Shown: piece after piece, positions 1 through 7,549 of the stretch
Numbering within the stretch: the stretch's first letter is position 1
Layout: every line of letters begins with the position of its first letter
Source of the DNA: Weeksellaceae bacterium
GTDB taxonomy: Bacteria; Bacteroidota; Bacteroidia; Flavobacteriales; Weeksellaceae
Assembly: GCA_028694715.1 (NCBI GenBank)
Contig: JAQVKJ010000010.1
Coordinates: 1 to 13,898, forward strand
Direction: 5' to 3'
DNA length: 13,898 nt
Notes under the pieces: generated by a model
Told to the model about the DNA's origin: nothing
The model's database searches: none
What the model saw: only the letters and a program-made list of their open reading frames with translations
Position numbers and translations under genes: made by a program

Positions 1-98
1 GTTGAACTGTCTTTTACAATTCCTGAAATTTTGGTCTGCCCCATCAAACTGATTACAGTAAGCATAAAGAGTGACATTGTTAACAATAATTTATTCAT
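1..98 (-). CDS. N-terminus of a probable TonB-dependent receptor or other outer-membrane protein with a carboxypeptidase-like regulatory domain (partial)
   Basis: On the minus strand an ATG at 98-96 opens a frame that stays open to the window edge (32 codons). It begins with a classic signal peptide: MNK, a hydrophobic stretch of about 15 residues, and a probable cleavage site near the Gly-Gln at residues 20-21. The mature part starts Q-TKISGIVKDSS. The pattern I-x-G-x-V-x-D-x-x is the usual first strand of the CarboxypepD_reg-like beta-sandwich at the N-terminus of Bacteroidota TonB-dependent receptors and related barrels. The gene is divergent from the secreted EEP-family protein at 166, with about 67 bases between the two starts. 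Only the start is visible, so whether it is a receptor, a SusC-like protein or another protein with this domain is inference. The reading frame and signal peptide are seen directly. Confidence 0.7.
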   Translation of the reverse strand, partial: MNKLLLTMSLFMLTVISLMGQTKISGIVKDSS

Positions 99-147
99 TT
101 AAAGAATTTTTATCTTTACTTTGCAATCTCAATTTTCGTATCAGCGG

Positions 148-155
148 CAAATTTA
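148..155 (-). promoter_or_regulatory. Candidate -7 element TAAATTTG for the leftward outer-membrane gene
   Basis: Read on the minus strand the bases are TAAATTTG, matching the Bacteroidota -7 consensus TAnnTTTG, 49 bases before the ATG at 98. No clear -33 TTG lies at the expected spacing, and such octamers occur by chance in AT-rich DNA, so support is moderate to weak. Confidence 0.35.
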
Positions 156-165
156 ATAAATTGTT

Positions 166-1374
166 ATGTGTAAATTTAATAATTCCAAACGAATCACTCT
201 TATTGCACTGTTTTTCTTATCAACAATTGTTTTTTCACAACAAAAGTACCAGTCTGCAACAATCGCTTTTTATAATGTTGAAAACCTGTTTGACACCATT
301 GTATCAGTTGGCTATATAGATGGAACAAGACAACCCGATGATCCTCAATACCACATAAGCATACCAAAATCTGATATTTCAAAATATGATACCGTCTATT
401 ACAGACAACGATATGAGTACGACAAAATCAATGGTAAAAAAATCATCAGACCTTTGATTCTACAAGAAGATGAATTCTCTCCTGGTGGGAAAAAAGAGTG
501 GAATTCAGAAAAATATCTACGCAAATTACATCAGCTATCTAAAGTGATTTCACAAATCGGAAAAGATGAGACCGGTACACCGCCGGTCATCGTTGGGCTG
601 AGCGAGATCGAAACCCGACAAGTAGTGGAAGATCTGGTCAATCAACCGGCGTTGAAACCATACAATTATGGAGTGGTTCATTTCAATTCAATGGACGCCA
701 GAGGAGTGGATTTGGCATTGATATATCAGAAAAACAGGTTTCGAGTAACTCTTGAAAAACCTTATCCACTCGACCTCTATGACCTGAGTGGAAAAAAAAT
801 ATATACACGAGACATACTGAGGGTAACCGGCATTATGGACGGTGAAGAAATCACCTTTCTGGTCAACCACTGGCCTTCCCGCTCGGGCGGCGAAAAGAGA
901 AGTCAGCACAACCGGATGAAAGCGGCTCAAAAAGTAAAAGCCATATTTGATGAAATCAGAGCAGAAAACCCCGATGCAAAAATTATTGCTATGGGAGACT
1001 TCAATGACGACCCTGTCAATGCAAGTATCAAAGAAGGCATTGGAGCCATCGGCAAAAAAGAGAAGGTCGGGAACAAGGACATCTACAATCCCATGGAAAG
1101 CATGTACAAAAAAGGACTCGGGACACTGGCTTACAGAGATTCGTGGAACCTTTTTGACCAATTCCTCATCAGCGGTTCATTGGTGGAAAACCAAAAAAAA
1201 TTCAATTCGTTCAAAGTTTATAAAGTAGAAATCTTTTCGCCGCCATACTTGTACTCTCCCGAAGGTCCATACAAAGGATATCCCTACAGAATGTTTGGTG
1301 GTGATACCTATTATCCCAACGGTTACAGCGACCATTTTCCTATTTACACGATTCTGCTGAGAGCAGTCAACTGA
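166..1374 (+). CDS. Secreted endonuclease/exonuclease/phosphatase (EEP) family protein
   Basis: A 402-residue member of the EEP superfamily (DNase I / AP-endonuclease fold), metal-dependent phosphodiesterases. The active-site motifs are present in order: FYNVEN (Asn37), GLSEIE (metal-binding Glu147), VNHWPSR (Asn234, His235), MGDFND (Asp278, Asn280) and SDHFP (Asp389, His390). Residues 1-25 form a signal peptide (basic KR near residue 8, hydrophobic core, cleavage near FSQ-Q), so it should work in the periplasm or outside the cell. About 90 residues rich in Tyr, Asp and Lys (roughly 50-140) separate the first two motifs and are longer than in the minimal fold. The GPYKGYPYRMFGG stretch near residues 367-379 is, as I recall, typical of Bacteroidota homologues. 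The ATG at 166 is chosen because it gives the signal peptide directly. The substrate cannot be read from sequence; a role in extracellular nucleic-acid use or phosphate scavenging is inference. It stands alone, divergent from the outer-membrane gene at the left edge. Confidence 0.88.
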   Translation: MCKFNNSKRITLIALFFLSTIVFSQQKYQSATIAFYNVENLFDTIVSVGYIDGTRQPDDPQYHISIPKSDISKYDTVYYRQRYEYDKINGKKIIRPLILQEDEFSPGGKKEWNSEKYLRKLHQLSKVISQIGKDETGTPPVIVGLSEIETRQVVEDLVNQPALKPYNYGVVHFNSMDARGVDLALIYQKNRFRVTLEKPYPLDLYDLSGKKIYTRDILRVTGIMDGEEITFLVNHWPSRSGGEKRSQHNRMKAAQKVKAIFDEIRAENPDAKIIAMGDFNDDPVNASIKEGIGAIGKKEKVGNKDIYNPMESMYKKGLGTLAYRDSWNLFDQFLISGSLVENQKKFNSFKVYKVEIFSPPYLYSPEGPYKGYPYRMFGGDTYYPNGYSDHFPIYTILLRAVN

Positions 1375-1488
1375 TATCGTCAGTTCATGTTATAAATCTA
1401 AAACCTAACTTTATAAAATCCGGTCACAAAAGAATTCAATCCGGTGCTTGTTCTCATTTTTCATTCACTATTTTGAAATTTGATGTCA

Positions 1489-1496
1489 TACCTTTG
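1489..1496 (+). promoter_or_regulatory. Candidate -7 element TACCTTTG directly before the patatin gene
   Basis: TACCTTTG matches TAnnTTTG exactly and ends only six bases before the ATG at 1503. If transcription starts the usual 5-7 bases after this element, the mRNA would begin at or beside the start codon. A TTG at 1473-1475 is too close (13-base spacer) to be a normal -33 element. Confidence 0.45.
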
Positions 1497-1502
1497 CAGA
1501 AT

Positions 1503-3701
1503 ATGAGATTCCGCTTGAGGTATATATTATTTTATTTAATGGCATTTGGCGCAACAGCCGCTCATGCACAGCAAAAAACACCCAAAGTGGGTGTGGTGCT
1601 CAGTGGTGGGGGTGCAAAAGGCTATGCCCATATCGGTGCTCTCAAAGTAATTGAAGAAGCGGGTGTAAAAATCGATTATATCGGCGGGACGAGCATAGGT
1701 GCCATTGTAGGAGCGCTCTACGCTTCTGGCTATTCGCCAGACGAACTAGAAGAAATCATGTATTCGCTTGATTTGAGCAGTATGATTATGAACGAAAAAT
1801 CAAGAAGAGAGCTTCCTTTTTTTGACAAAACCTACCGCGAAAAATACCTACTTGAATTACCATTTGACGATTTCAAATTAAGGTTTCCAAATGCATTGTC
1901 AAGCGGTCAAGGTACAGCCGATGAACTGACTTATCTGTTCAGACATGTGCACGACATCGAAAATTTTAATGAACTGCCTATTCCTTTTGTATGTGTTGCC
2001 ACCAAACTCAGCAATGGCGAATCGGTGGTGTTTCACAGCGGTTACCTGCCCCAAGTCGTACAGGCCAGTGGTGCTTATCCCACTCTATTGGAGCCGGTCA
2101 GGATTGACAACGAACTCTATATTGACGGTGGGGTGAGAAACAATTATCCAGTGCGTGAAGTACTGGATTTAGGTGCTGATTTCATCATTGGTATAGACCT
2201 TCAAGAAGGTCTGCTCGAAGATGCAGAACTTAATTCAGCTACCAAAGTAATCGAGCAAATCATCACTTACAATATAGCCGAAAAATCGGTGGTGCAAAGC
2301 AAACTGGTTGATCTGAGTATCAAACCCGATTTGAAAGGCTTTACAGTAACGAGTTTTGATAGTAAAACAGAAATCATCAACTCAGGCGTGGAAGCTGCAG
2401 AACTCAAGCTTGACGAATTGAAAAAAATTGCGGCTGCACAAGGAAATCCCAAAATCAAACACCATTCACAAGACGAATTTGAATTTGTGCTACTCACCGA
2501 TGTGAAAATCAAGGGATTGGAAACTTTCAGTCGGTCTTATGTCAAAGGAAAACTCGGCATCATACCACCGCAACTGGCATCATACAAAAACATTCGCGAC
2601 GGCATCAAATCATTGTATTCTTCAGGCAACTTCAACAAGGTTTATTACCGTTTGCTCGACAACGAAGCGGGACACAAAACGCTGTCGATTTTCGTGGAAG
2701 AGAACCCCAATCGTCAGTCGATAAAATTCGGACTTCATTACGACGATTTGTTCAAAACCGGTTTGTTGCTCAACTACAGCAGCCGTCATGTGATTTTTGA
2801 CAATTCTGTGTTTTCTGCTGACTTCATTTTAGGTGATTTTCCGCGTTACCAACTGAATTATTTTGTTGACAATGGTATTTATCCCAGCTTTGGATTCAAT
2901 TCAAATTACAAAAGATTTGATTCAAAAATCAGTGCTTCCAATTTTGACGAAGACGCCCAAGGTGTGGCTTATAACTACAATTTCAGTGAATTTCTTAATA
3001 AATTTTACCTACAATCCACACTCTATGACAAATACGCATTGGGCGGAGGAATTGAGCATCAGTATCTGAGCGTTAAAACCGATAATCTGCCCATTAACAA
3101 TCCGCTACGGGTCATCGAAAACAGTTATTTTTTAAGCCTATACGGATTTTTAAAAATTGACAATCTCGACAACCCAAATTTTCCAATGAATGGCTTGAAA
3201 CTAAATGGGCTATTCAAATACATACTCAAATCTAACACCGATGATTTTGAAGAATCCCCCGTTTTTTCAGTTTCATTGGATGCCAACAAATCACTTAACA
3301 ACTGGTTAGGTATCAAGGCATTCGGGAAGTTTGGCACATTTTTCAGCAGTCAACCCAAATTGGCACAAAGTTTTGCACTTGGTGGATATGTTGAACAAGA
3401 GTTCATGAATTACTCCCGCTTTTACGGTTTGCCTTTCTTCACCATTGGTGGCAACAATGTGCTGATTATTGGTGGAAGACTTCAGGCAAAGGTTTTAAAA
3501 AATCACTATTTCTCCTTTGTCTCCAACTTCGCCAACATTTCCAATCAAATTGAAGATTGGAAATTTTTGAAATACCATTACTCTGGCTTTGGGATTGGCT
3601 ATGGATATGACAGCCCGTTGGGGCCAATTAACGGTTTGTGGATTTATTCACCAAATACAAAAAAGGGAATCTTCAATGTATCTCTCGGATTTTGGTTTTA
3701 A
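1503..3701 (+). CDS. Patatin-like phospholipase with POTRA and outer-membrane beta-barrel domains
   Basis: A 732-residue exported lipolytic outer-membrane protein. The ATG at 1503 is preferred over the in-frame TTG at 1473 because it starts a good signal peptide (MRFRLR, hydrophobic core, AHA-Q cleavage near residue 22). The patatin domain follows at about 28-310: oxyanion-hole loop GGGAKG (35-40), nucleophile motif GTSIG (Ser64) and catalytic DGG (Asp208). The Ser-Asp dyad is intact, so acyl-ester hydrolysis of phospholipid is expected. A POTRA-like repeat follows near residues 325-400, from about VKIKGLETFS to a VEENP end. The rest is rich in alternating aromatic residues and ends in a terminal Phe, typical of an Omp85/BamA-type 16-strand barrel. 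This order matches the type Vd (PlpD-like) secretion architecture; whether the lipase domain is released or stays anchored cannot be seen. ybeY starts 9 bases downstream. Family and active site are clear; the substrate is not known. Confidence 0.93.
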   Translation: MRFRLRYILFYLMAFGATAAHAQQKTPKVGVVLSGGGAKGYAHIGALKVIEEAGVKIDYIGGTSIGAIVGALYASGYSPDELEEIMYSLDLSSMIMNEKSRRELPFFDKTYREKYLLELPFDDFKLRFPNALSSGQGTADELTYLFRHVHDIENFNELPIPFVCVATKLSNGESVVFHSGYLPQVVQASGAYPTLLEPVRIDNELYIDGGVRNNYPVREVLDLGADFIIGIDLQEGLLEDAELNSATKVIEQIITYNIAEKSVVQSKLVDLSIKPDLKGFTVTSFDSKTEIINSGVEAAELKLDELKKIAAAQGNPKIKHHSQDEFEFVLLTDVKIKGLETFSRSYVKGKLGIIPPQLASYKNIRDGIKSLYSSGNFNKVYYRLLDNEAGHKTLSIFVEENPNRQSIKFGLHYDDLFKTGLLLNYSSRHVIFDNSVFSADFILGDFPRYQLNYFVDNGIYPSFGFNSNYKRFDSKISASNFDEDAQGVAYNYNFSEFLNKFYLQSTLYDKYALGGGIEHQYLSVKTDNLPINNPLRVIENSYFLSLYGFLKIDNLDNPNFPMNGLKLNGLFKYILKSNTDDFEESPVFSVSLDANKSLNNWLGIKAFGKFGTFFSSQPKLAQSFALGGYVEQEFMNYSRFYGLPFFTIGGNNVLIIGGRLQAKVLKNHYFSFVSNFANISNQIEDWKFLKYHYSGFGIGYGYDSPLGPINGLWIYSPNTKKGIFNVSLGFWF

Positions 3702-3706
3702 ATTTG
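3699..3706 (+). promoter_or_regulatory. Candidate -7 element TAAATTTG overlapping the patatin stop codon
   Basis: TAAATTTG fits TAnnTTTG and begins with the patatin stop codon TAA. It ends 4 bases before the ATG at 3711 and 10 bases before the second in-frame ATG at 3717. It could give ybeY its own nearly leaderless transcript besides readthrough from the patatin gene. No -33 TTG is visible at 17-23 bases upstream. Confidence 0.35.
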
Positions 3707-3710
3707 CAAA

Positions 3711-4130
3711 ATGATAATGTTTTTCAGTGAAACCAATTTTGAAACCGAAGCCATTGAAAGTTGGAAGGAGTGGATAGAATCAGCCACAAGGAAAGAGGGT
3801 TTTGAAACAGACAAAATCAACTATATTTTTTGTAGCGATGATCAACTCCTTCAAATCAACATTGAATATCTACAGCATGATTATTACACAGATGTCATTG
3901 GGTTTCAGTATTCCAAAGGAAACAAACTTTCGGGCGATATTTATATCAGCATTGACCGGGTCAGAGAGAATGCAACTGAAAATTTGGTGAGTTTCGAAAA
4001 AGAACTCGCAAGAGTTATGATTCACGGCATACTTCACTTTATGAATTACAAAGACAAAAATGAGGCAGAAGTCCAACAAATGAGACAAGCAGAAGACAAA
4101 CATCTAGCTTGTCTGGATGAAAATTACTAA
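3711..4130 (+). CDS. ybeY: Endoribonuclease YbeY (rRNA maturation / ribosome quality control)
   Basis: A 139-residue member of the UPF0054/YbeY metal-dependent endoribonucleases, which act in 16S rRNA 3'-end maturation and 70S quality control. Recognisable features are the DVIGF segment (61-65), SGDIYISID (74-82, canonical LGDIxIS) and the metal-binding helix MIHGILHFMNYKDK (103-116). Canonical YbeY has H-x3-H-x5-H; here His105 and His109 are present, but the third position (115) is Asp. As I recall, the same KDK variant is common in Bacteroidota, so it is probably a lineage feature rather than loss of function. The start could be the ATG at 3711 or at 3717 (M-I-M); the two differ by two residues. 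The gene follows the patatin gene by 9 bases. A perfect parS-type palindrome lies right after its stop, then mnmG, a neighbourhood of RNA-modification and maturation genes. Confidence 0.93.
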   Translation: MIMFFSETNFETEAIESWKEWIESATRKEGFETDKINYIFCSDDQLLQINIEYLQHDYYTDVIGFQYSKGNKLSGDIYISIDRVRENATENLVSFEKELARVMIHGILHFMNYKDKNEAEVQQMRQAEDKHLACLDENY

Positions 4131-4131
4131 A

Positions 4132-4147
4132 TGTTCCACGTGGAACA
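4132..4147. promoter_or_regulatory. parS-type ParB-binding site, perfect match, upstream of mnmG
   Basis: TGTTCCACGTGGAACA matches the widespread chromosomal parS consensus TGTTnCACGTGnAACA at every defined position. It sits in a longer perfect 20-bp palindrome (4130-4149). It lies immediately after the ybeY stop codon and 20 bases before the mnmG ATG. parS sites bind ParB, which spreads and loads SMC for origin segregation, and they cluster near oriC; gidA/mnmG is often origin-proximal. The sequence match is direct; binding is inferred. Confidence 0.85.
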
Positions 4148-4167
4148 TTCAAAAATAACAAGAAACA

Positions 4168-6036
4168 ATGTTTTTAAATGATTATGACATAATTGTGGTG
4201 GGAGGCGGCCATGCGGGGGCAGAAGCAGCTTCTGCAGCTGCAAAGATGGGCTCCAACACCCTGCTGATTACAATGAACCTGCAGGCCATAGCACAAATGT
4301 CCTGCAACCCAGCCATGGGCGGGATTGCCAAAGGACAAATCGTGAGAGAAATAGATGCCTTGGGCGGGATGTCGGGCATCATCACCGACAAAACAATGAT
4401 ACAATTCAGGATGCTGAACCGCTCAAAAGGCCCCGCCATGTGGAGTCCAAGGGCACAGTCAGACAGGATGAGATTTGCAGAAGAATGGCGTCTCACCTTG
4501 GAAGCCAATCCAAAAGTGGATTTTTTTCAAGACATGGTCAACGGACTTTTGGTAGAAAATAACAAAGTTTGCGGCGTAAAAACAGGAATGGGATTCAACA
4601 TCAAATCAAAAGCAGTCATACTGACCAATGGCACATTTTTGAACGGACTGATTCACATAGGTGAAAAGAATTTCGGCGGTGGAAGAATGGGAGAAAAAGC
4701 AGCCACAGGCATCACAGAACAACTCGTTGAATTGGGATTTGAATCGGGTAGAATGAAAACAGGAACTCCACCGAGAGTGGACGGAAGATCGCTTGATTTT
4801 TCTAAAATGGAAGAACAGGGCGGAGATGAATTCCCACAGAAATTTTCATTTACCGATACCCAGACACTCAAAAAACAAAGAAGTTGCTGGATTACCTATA
4901 CCAATCCTATGGTGCATGAATTGCTCAGAGAAGGATTCGACCGTTCTCCCATGTTCAACGGGGCTATCAAGAGTACCGGACCCAGGTATTGTCCGTCCAT
5001 AGAAGATAAAATCAATCGATTTGAAAGCCGTACAAGACACCAAATATTTGCAGAACCAGAGGGCTGGAACACTATTGAATATTATGTAAACGGATTCTCT
5101 ACCTCTCTGCCAGAAGACATACAAGCAAAAGCATTGAGGTCAGTACCCGGTTTTGAGAAAGTGAAATTTTTTAGACCTGGCTACGCTATTGAATACGACT
5201 ATTTTCCCCCAACGCAAATCAAACATACGCTAGAAACAAAACCAATTGAAAATCTATATTTCGCAGGACAAATCAACGGCACAACCGGTTATGAAGAAGC
5301 CGCCTGCCAAGGACTGATCGCAGGCATGAACGCACACTTGAAAATTAACGAAAAACCTCCATTTGTGCTAAAAAGAAACGAGGCCTACATAGGCGTTCTC
5401 ATCGATGATTTGATAACCAAAGGGACAGAAGAGCCCTATAGAATGTTTACCTCCAGGGCCGAGTACAGAATACTGCTCAGACAAGACAATGCAGATGAAA
5501 GACTAACCGCACTTTCACATTCGGTAGGGTTGGCATCAGAAGAAAGACTCAAAAAAATTGAAAACAAATACAAAAAAGCCAGAAGCCTAATTTCTTTTTT
5601 GAAAGAAAATTCAGTGCATCCAGAGGAAATCAATCCGGTGATTGAAGCAAGAAATGGCACTCCATTGAAGCAAAGCTACAAAATGGATGTGGTGCTGAAA
5701 AGGCCCGAAATTAAGCTGGAAGATTTTGAAAAATTCGAACGAATCCAACGGTTCATTGCCGAAAATCAGCTTGGAGAAGAGGAGTTAGAGCAAACAGAAA
5801 TCCATATCAAATATGAAGGATACATAAAAAAAGAAAAAGAAAATGCCGATAAATTAAAGCGACTCGAGAATCTTAAAATCCCAACAAACTTTGATTATTC
5901 GCGACTGAAATCAATTACTGTAGAAGCAAGGCAAAAACTGACAAAATTAAAACCCGAAACCATTGCCCAAGCATCCAGAATCAGCGGAGTTTCTCCTGCA
6001 GATATTAGTATTTTGTTGATTTATTTGGGCAGATAA
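4168..6036 (+). CDS. mnmG: tRNA uridine-5-carboxymethylaminomethyl modification enzyme MnmG (GidA)
   Basis: A 622-residue full-length MnmG. With its partner MnmE it installs the cmnm5 group at the wobble uridine (U34) of tRNAs reading two-codon boxes, using FAD, 5,10-methylene-THF, glycine and GTP hydrolysis by MnmE. The N-terminal FAD-binding motif is VVGGGHAGAEAA (10-21). The MSCNPAMGGIAKG block (44-56), KTGTPPR (197-203) and the RYCPSIEDK block (273-281) with the conserved Cys275 are present. The NGTTGYEEAACQGL block and a helical C-terminal tRNA/MnmE-binding domain (about 550-622) follow. No frameshift or missing motif is seen. The ATG at 4168 places the FAD motif at the usual distance from the N-terminus. 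The gene is flanked within 50 bases on both sides by parS-type palindromes. MnmE is not in the window. Confidence 0.98.
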   Translation: MFLNDYDIIVVGGGHAGAEAASAAAKMGSNTLLITMNLQAIAQMSCNPAMGGIAKGQIVREIDALGGMSGIITDKTMIQFRMLNRSKGPAMWSPRAQSDRMRFAEEWRLTLEANPKVDFFQDMVNGLLVENNKVCGVKTGMGFNIKSKAVILTNGTFLNGLIHIGEKNFGGGRMGEKAATGITEQLVELGFESGRMKTGTPPRVDGRSLDFSKMEEQGGDEFPQKFSFTDTQTLKKQRSCWITYTNPMVHELLREGFDRSPMFNGAIKSTGPRYCPSIEDKINRFESRTRHQIFAEPEGWNTIEYYVNGFSTSLPEDIQAKALRSVPGFEKVKFFRPGYAIEYDYFPPTQIKHTLETKPIENLYFAGQINGTTGYEEAACQGLIAGMNAHLKINEKPPFVLKRNEAYIGVLIDDLITKGTEEPYRMFTSRAEYRILLRQDNADERLTALSHSVGLASEERLKKIENKYKKARSLISFLKENSVHPEEINPVIEARNGTPLKQSYKMDVVLKRPEIKLEDFEKFERIQRFIAENQLGEEELEQTEIHIKYEGYIKKEKENADKLKRLENLKIPTNFDYSRLKSITVEARQKLTKLKPETIAQASRISGVSPADISILLIYLGR

Positions 6037-6041
6037 ACAAT

Positions 6042-6057
6042 TGTTCCACGGGGAACA
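6042..6057. promoter_or_regulatory. parS-like site with one core mismatch, downstream of mnmG
   Basis: TGTTCCACGGGGAACA differs from the upstream parS site by one base, with CACGTG changed to CACGGG. It is embedded in a 22-bp dyad (6039-6060) with a single mismatched pair. It starts 5 bases after the mnmG stop. The flanking dyad arms (AATTGTTCC / GGAACAATT) differ from those of the first site, so this is not simply a copied stretch. It is probably a second, weaker or decaying ParB site. The central pairing and the lack of a T-run make a terminator role less likely. Confidence 0.6.
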
Positions 6058-6081
6058 ATTTGATAATACATTGTTTATGAG

Positions 6082-6924
6082 ATGATTGAATCGAATTTAT
6101 ACATAAAAACAAAGGACTATTTTCTGTCGGGAGAAGAATTCAGCCTATACAAACATCCGGAATTGGATTACCTACAAACCCATCCTGCTCCGCTTGATAG
6201 GCTGATGGAATACTACAAAAGTGAGGAATATATTTCTCACTCAGACGCAAAAAATAGTTTGATTGAAAGAATTTATCATTGGTCAAAAAAATACAATATA
6301 GCTTATAAATTTTCAAAACTGGGTTATGAGAATGGCGAAAAAACATTGTTGGATTATGGATGCGGAACAGGTGATTTTTTAAAATATGCACAAAAAAAAG
6401 GGCTAAATGTTTACGGCATTGAACCCAAACCTGAAGCTCTGAAACTCACTCAAAAAAAAATAGGTGAGAACTGCGCAAGTGATTTGAAGCTGACAGAACT
6501 TGACCAAACTTTTGATTACATTACACTTTGGCATGTATTGGAACATGTTCCAGATTTGGAAGGATTCATTGAAGTGTTGAAATCCAAAATAAAACCAGAA
6601 GGAAAAATTCTTATTGCCGTTCCTAACCATCATTCATTTGATGCCCGGTTCTATAAAAAATACTGGGCGGCTTGGGATGTTCCCAGACACCTCAGTCATT
6701 TTTCCATTGCAAGTTTTATAAAATTTGCATCCAAACATGAACTCGAAGTTCAACAAATCTATCCTTTGTATTTGGACAGTTTTTATGTGAGTCTTTTGTC
6801 AGAAAAATATATGAAAACCAACATCGGATTTGTAAGAGCAATAATGGTGGGGCTAATTTCTAATCTAAAAGCGGTTTTTAACAAAAATTATTCATCTGTC
6901 ATTTATAAAATCACTAAAAATTAA
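6082..6924 (+). CDS. Class I SAM-dependent methyltransferase (Methyltransf_23 type)
   Basis: A 280-residue Rossmann-fold methyltransferase. Motif I LLDYGCGTGDFL (89-100) binds S-adenosylmethionine. The acidic end of beta-2 is GIEPK (112-116; Glu114), and the post-motif region LWHVLEHVPD (149-158) is the typical motif III/IV area of the family. After the fold core comes AVPNHHSFDARFYKKYWAAW, then VPRHLSHFS near 200-208. This P-R-H-L-x-H-F signature is seen in many bacterial methyltransferases next to glycan or ubiquinone-like genes. The N-terminal ~60 residues are probably a helical cap with the string YYKSEEYISH. The substrate cannot be assigned. The ATG at 6082 lies 45 bases after mnmG, with the parS-like dyad between them, so cotranscription is possible. 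I recall this mnmG-methyltransferase order from other Bacteroidota, but that is unverified here. Confidence 0.88.
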   Translation: MIESNLYIKTKDYFLSGEEFSLYKHPELDYLQTHPAPLDRLMEYYKSEEYISHSDAKNSLIERIYHWSKKYNIAYKFSKLGYENGEKTLLDYGCGTGDFLKYAQKKGLNVYGIEPKPEALKLTQKKIGENCASDLKLTELDQTFDYITLWHVLEHVPDLEGFIEVLKSKIKPEGKILIAVPNHHSFDARFYKKYWAAWDVPRHLSHFSIASFIKFASKHELEVQQIYPLYLDSFYVSLLSEKYMKTNIGFVRAIMVGLISNLKAVFNKNYSSVIYKITKN

Positions 6925-6944
6925 AATAACCGTTCAGGTTTTAC

Positions 6945-6952
6945 TAACTTTG
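6945..6952 (+). promoter_or_regulatory. Candidate -7 element TAACTTTG for the lipoprotein operon
   Basis: TAACTTTG followed by GC matches the Bacteroidota -7 consensus in the 127-base gap after the methyltransferase. It would give a leader of roughly 90 bases before the lipoprotein ATG at 7052. No -33 TTG is seen at the expected spacing. Confidence 0.45.
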
Positions 6953-7051
6953 CACAAGGCAAACCATTACATCACTTTGTTGAGAAAATCGTTTAAATCA
7001 AATTTAAAGGGCATGTTTTTTGGTTGATTGTATTATCAAAATTTAAATATT

Positions 7052-7531
7052 ATGAAGAAATTCTTATTTCTAGGTGTCGTTTCAATGCTTATTCTGACAT
7101 CTTGTGCGGGTTCTAAAGTTGTAGTTGACAATGAAAAAAACATGCGGGGAGACTGGACAATCACCAATGTTTCATTTGTCGGAATTGACGAAGCCCATGT
7201 AAACGCAAAGGTTTTTGATGAAGCGGATCCTAAATGCTACATTGGCAGTGATTGGCATTTGGTTCAAAATAACAATTCGGGCAATTACACCATGAACGGC
7301 CCCGGCAACTGCCCTGGCGGTACCACCAACATCAAATGGTTTGTCAGTGAAGAGGGCGGTAATGTGTATTTCAACTTCAAACGAATTTATGACGGAGAAA
7401 AACCCAAAAATGTGCTGGATGGTTACCGATTGAAAATCACTGCAAATGACGGTTCCTACATGGTCATGCGACAAGACATCAGTTTTGAAGGGAAAATTAT
7501 CGGTATAAATTATTCATTCTCAAAGAATTAA
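7052..7531 (+). CDS. Lipocalin-like outer-membrane/periplasmic lipoprotein
   Basis: A 159-residue lipoprotein. The ATG at 7052 is preferred over the in-frame TTG at 7028 because MKKFLFLGVV...LILTSC is a complete lipoprotein signal peptide with lipobox LTSC (acylated Cys18). The mature part starts with a short linker, then MRGDWTITNVSF (31-42). The G-x-W motif near the N-terminus is the hallmark first strand of lipocalin folds. About eight short beta-strand-like stretches follow, including GSDWHL, NIKWFVSE, VYFNFKRI and GYRLKIT, then SYMVMRQDI. Cys62 and Cys87 could form a disulfide. It probably binds a hydrophobic ligand or stabilises the envelope; the ligand is unknown. It is 18 bases upstream of the OmpA-domain lipoprotein and almost certainly cotranscribed with it. 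Confidence 0.8.
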   Translation: MKKFLFLGVVSMLILTSCAGSKVVVDNEKNMRGDWTITNVSFVGIDEAHVNAKVFDEADPKCYIGSDWHLVQNNNSGNYTMNGPGNCPGGTTNIKWFVSEEGGNVYFNFKRIYDGEKPKNVLDGYRLKITANDGSYMVMRQDISFEGKIIGINYSFSKN

Positions 7532-7549
7532 TCAATAAAAAAATAAATA

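Noticed and set aside
111..123. Promoter for the EEP-family gene (TATCTTTA / TACTTTG)
   Set aside because: Neither string fits TAnnTTTG exactly and no -33 TTG is suitably spaced, so it was not annotated.
688..1161. Minus-strand 157-codon frame opposite the EEP-family gene
   Set aside because: It lies wholly within a gene with intact catalytic motifs and has no family features.
1375..1502. Gap between the EEP-family and patatin genes searched for a terminator or small RNA
   Set aside because: No stable hairpin with a T-run or other structure was found; only the -7-like element at 1489-1496 stands out.
4130..4149. Palindrome before mnmG read as a transcription terminator or attenuator
   Set aside because: It has no loop-forming spacer and no T-run, and it matches the parS consensus exactly, so a protein-binding DNA site is more likely.
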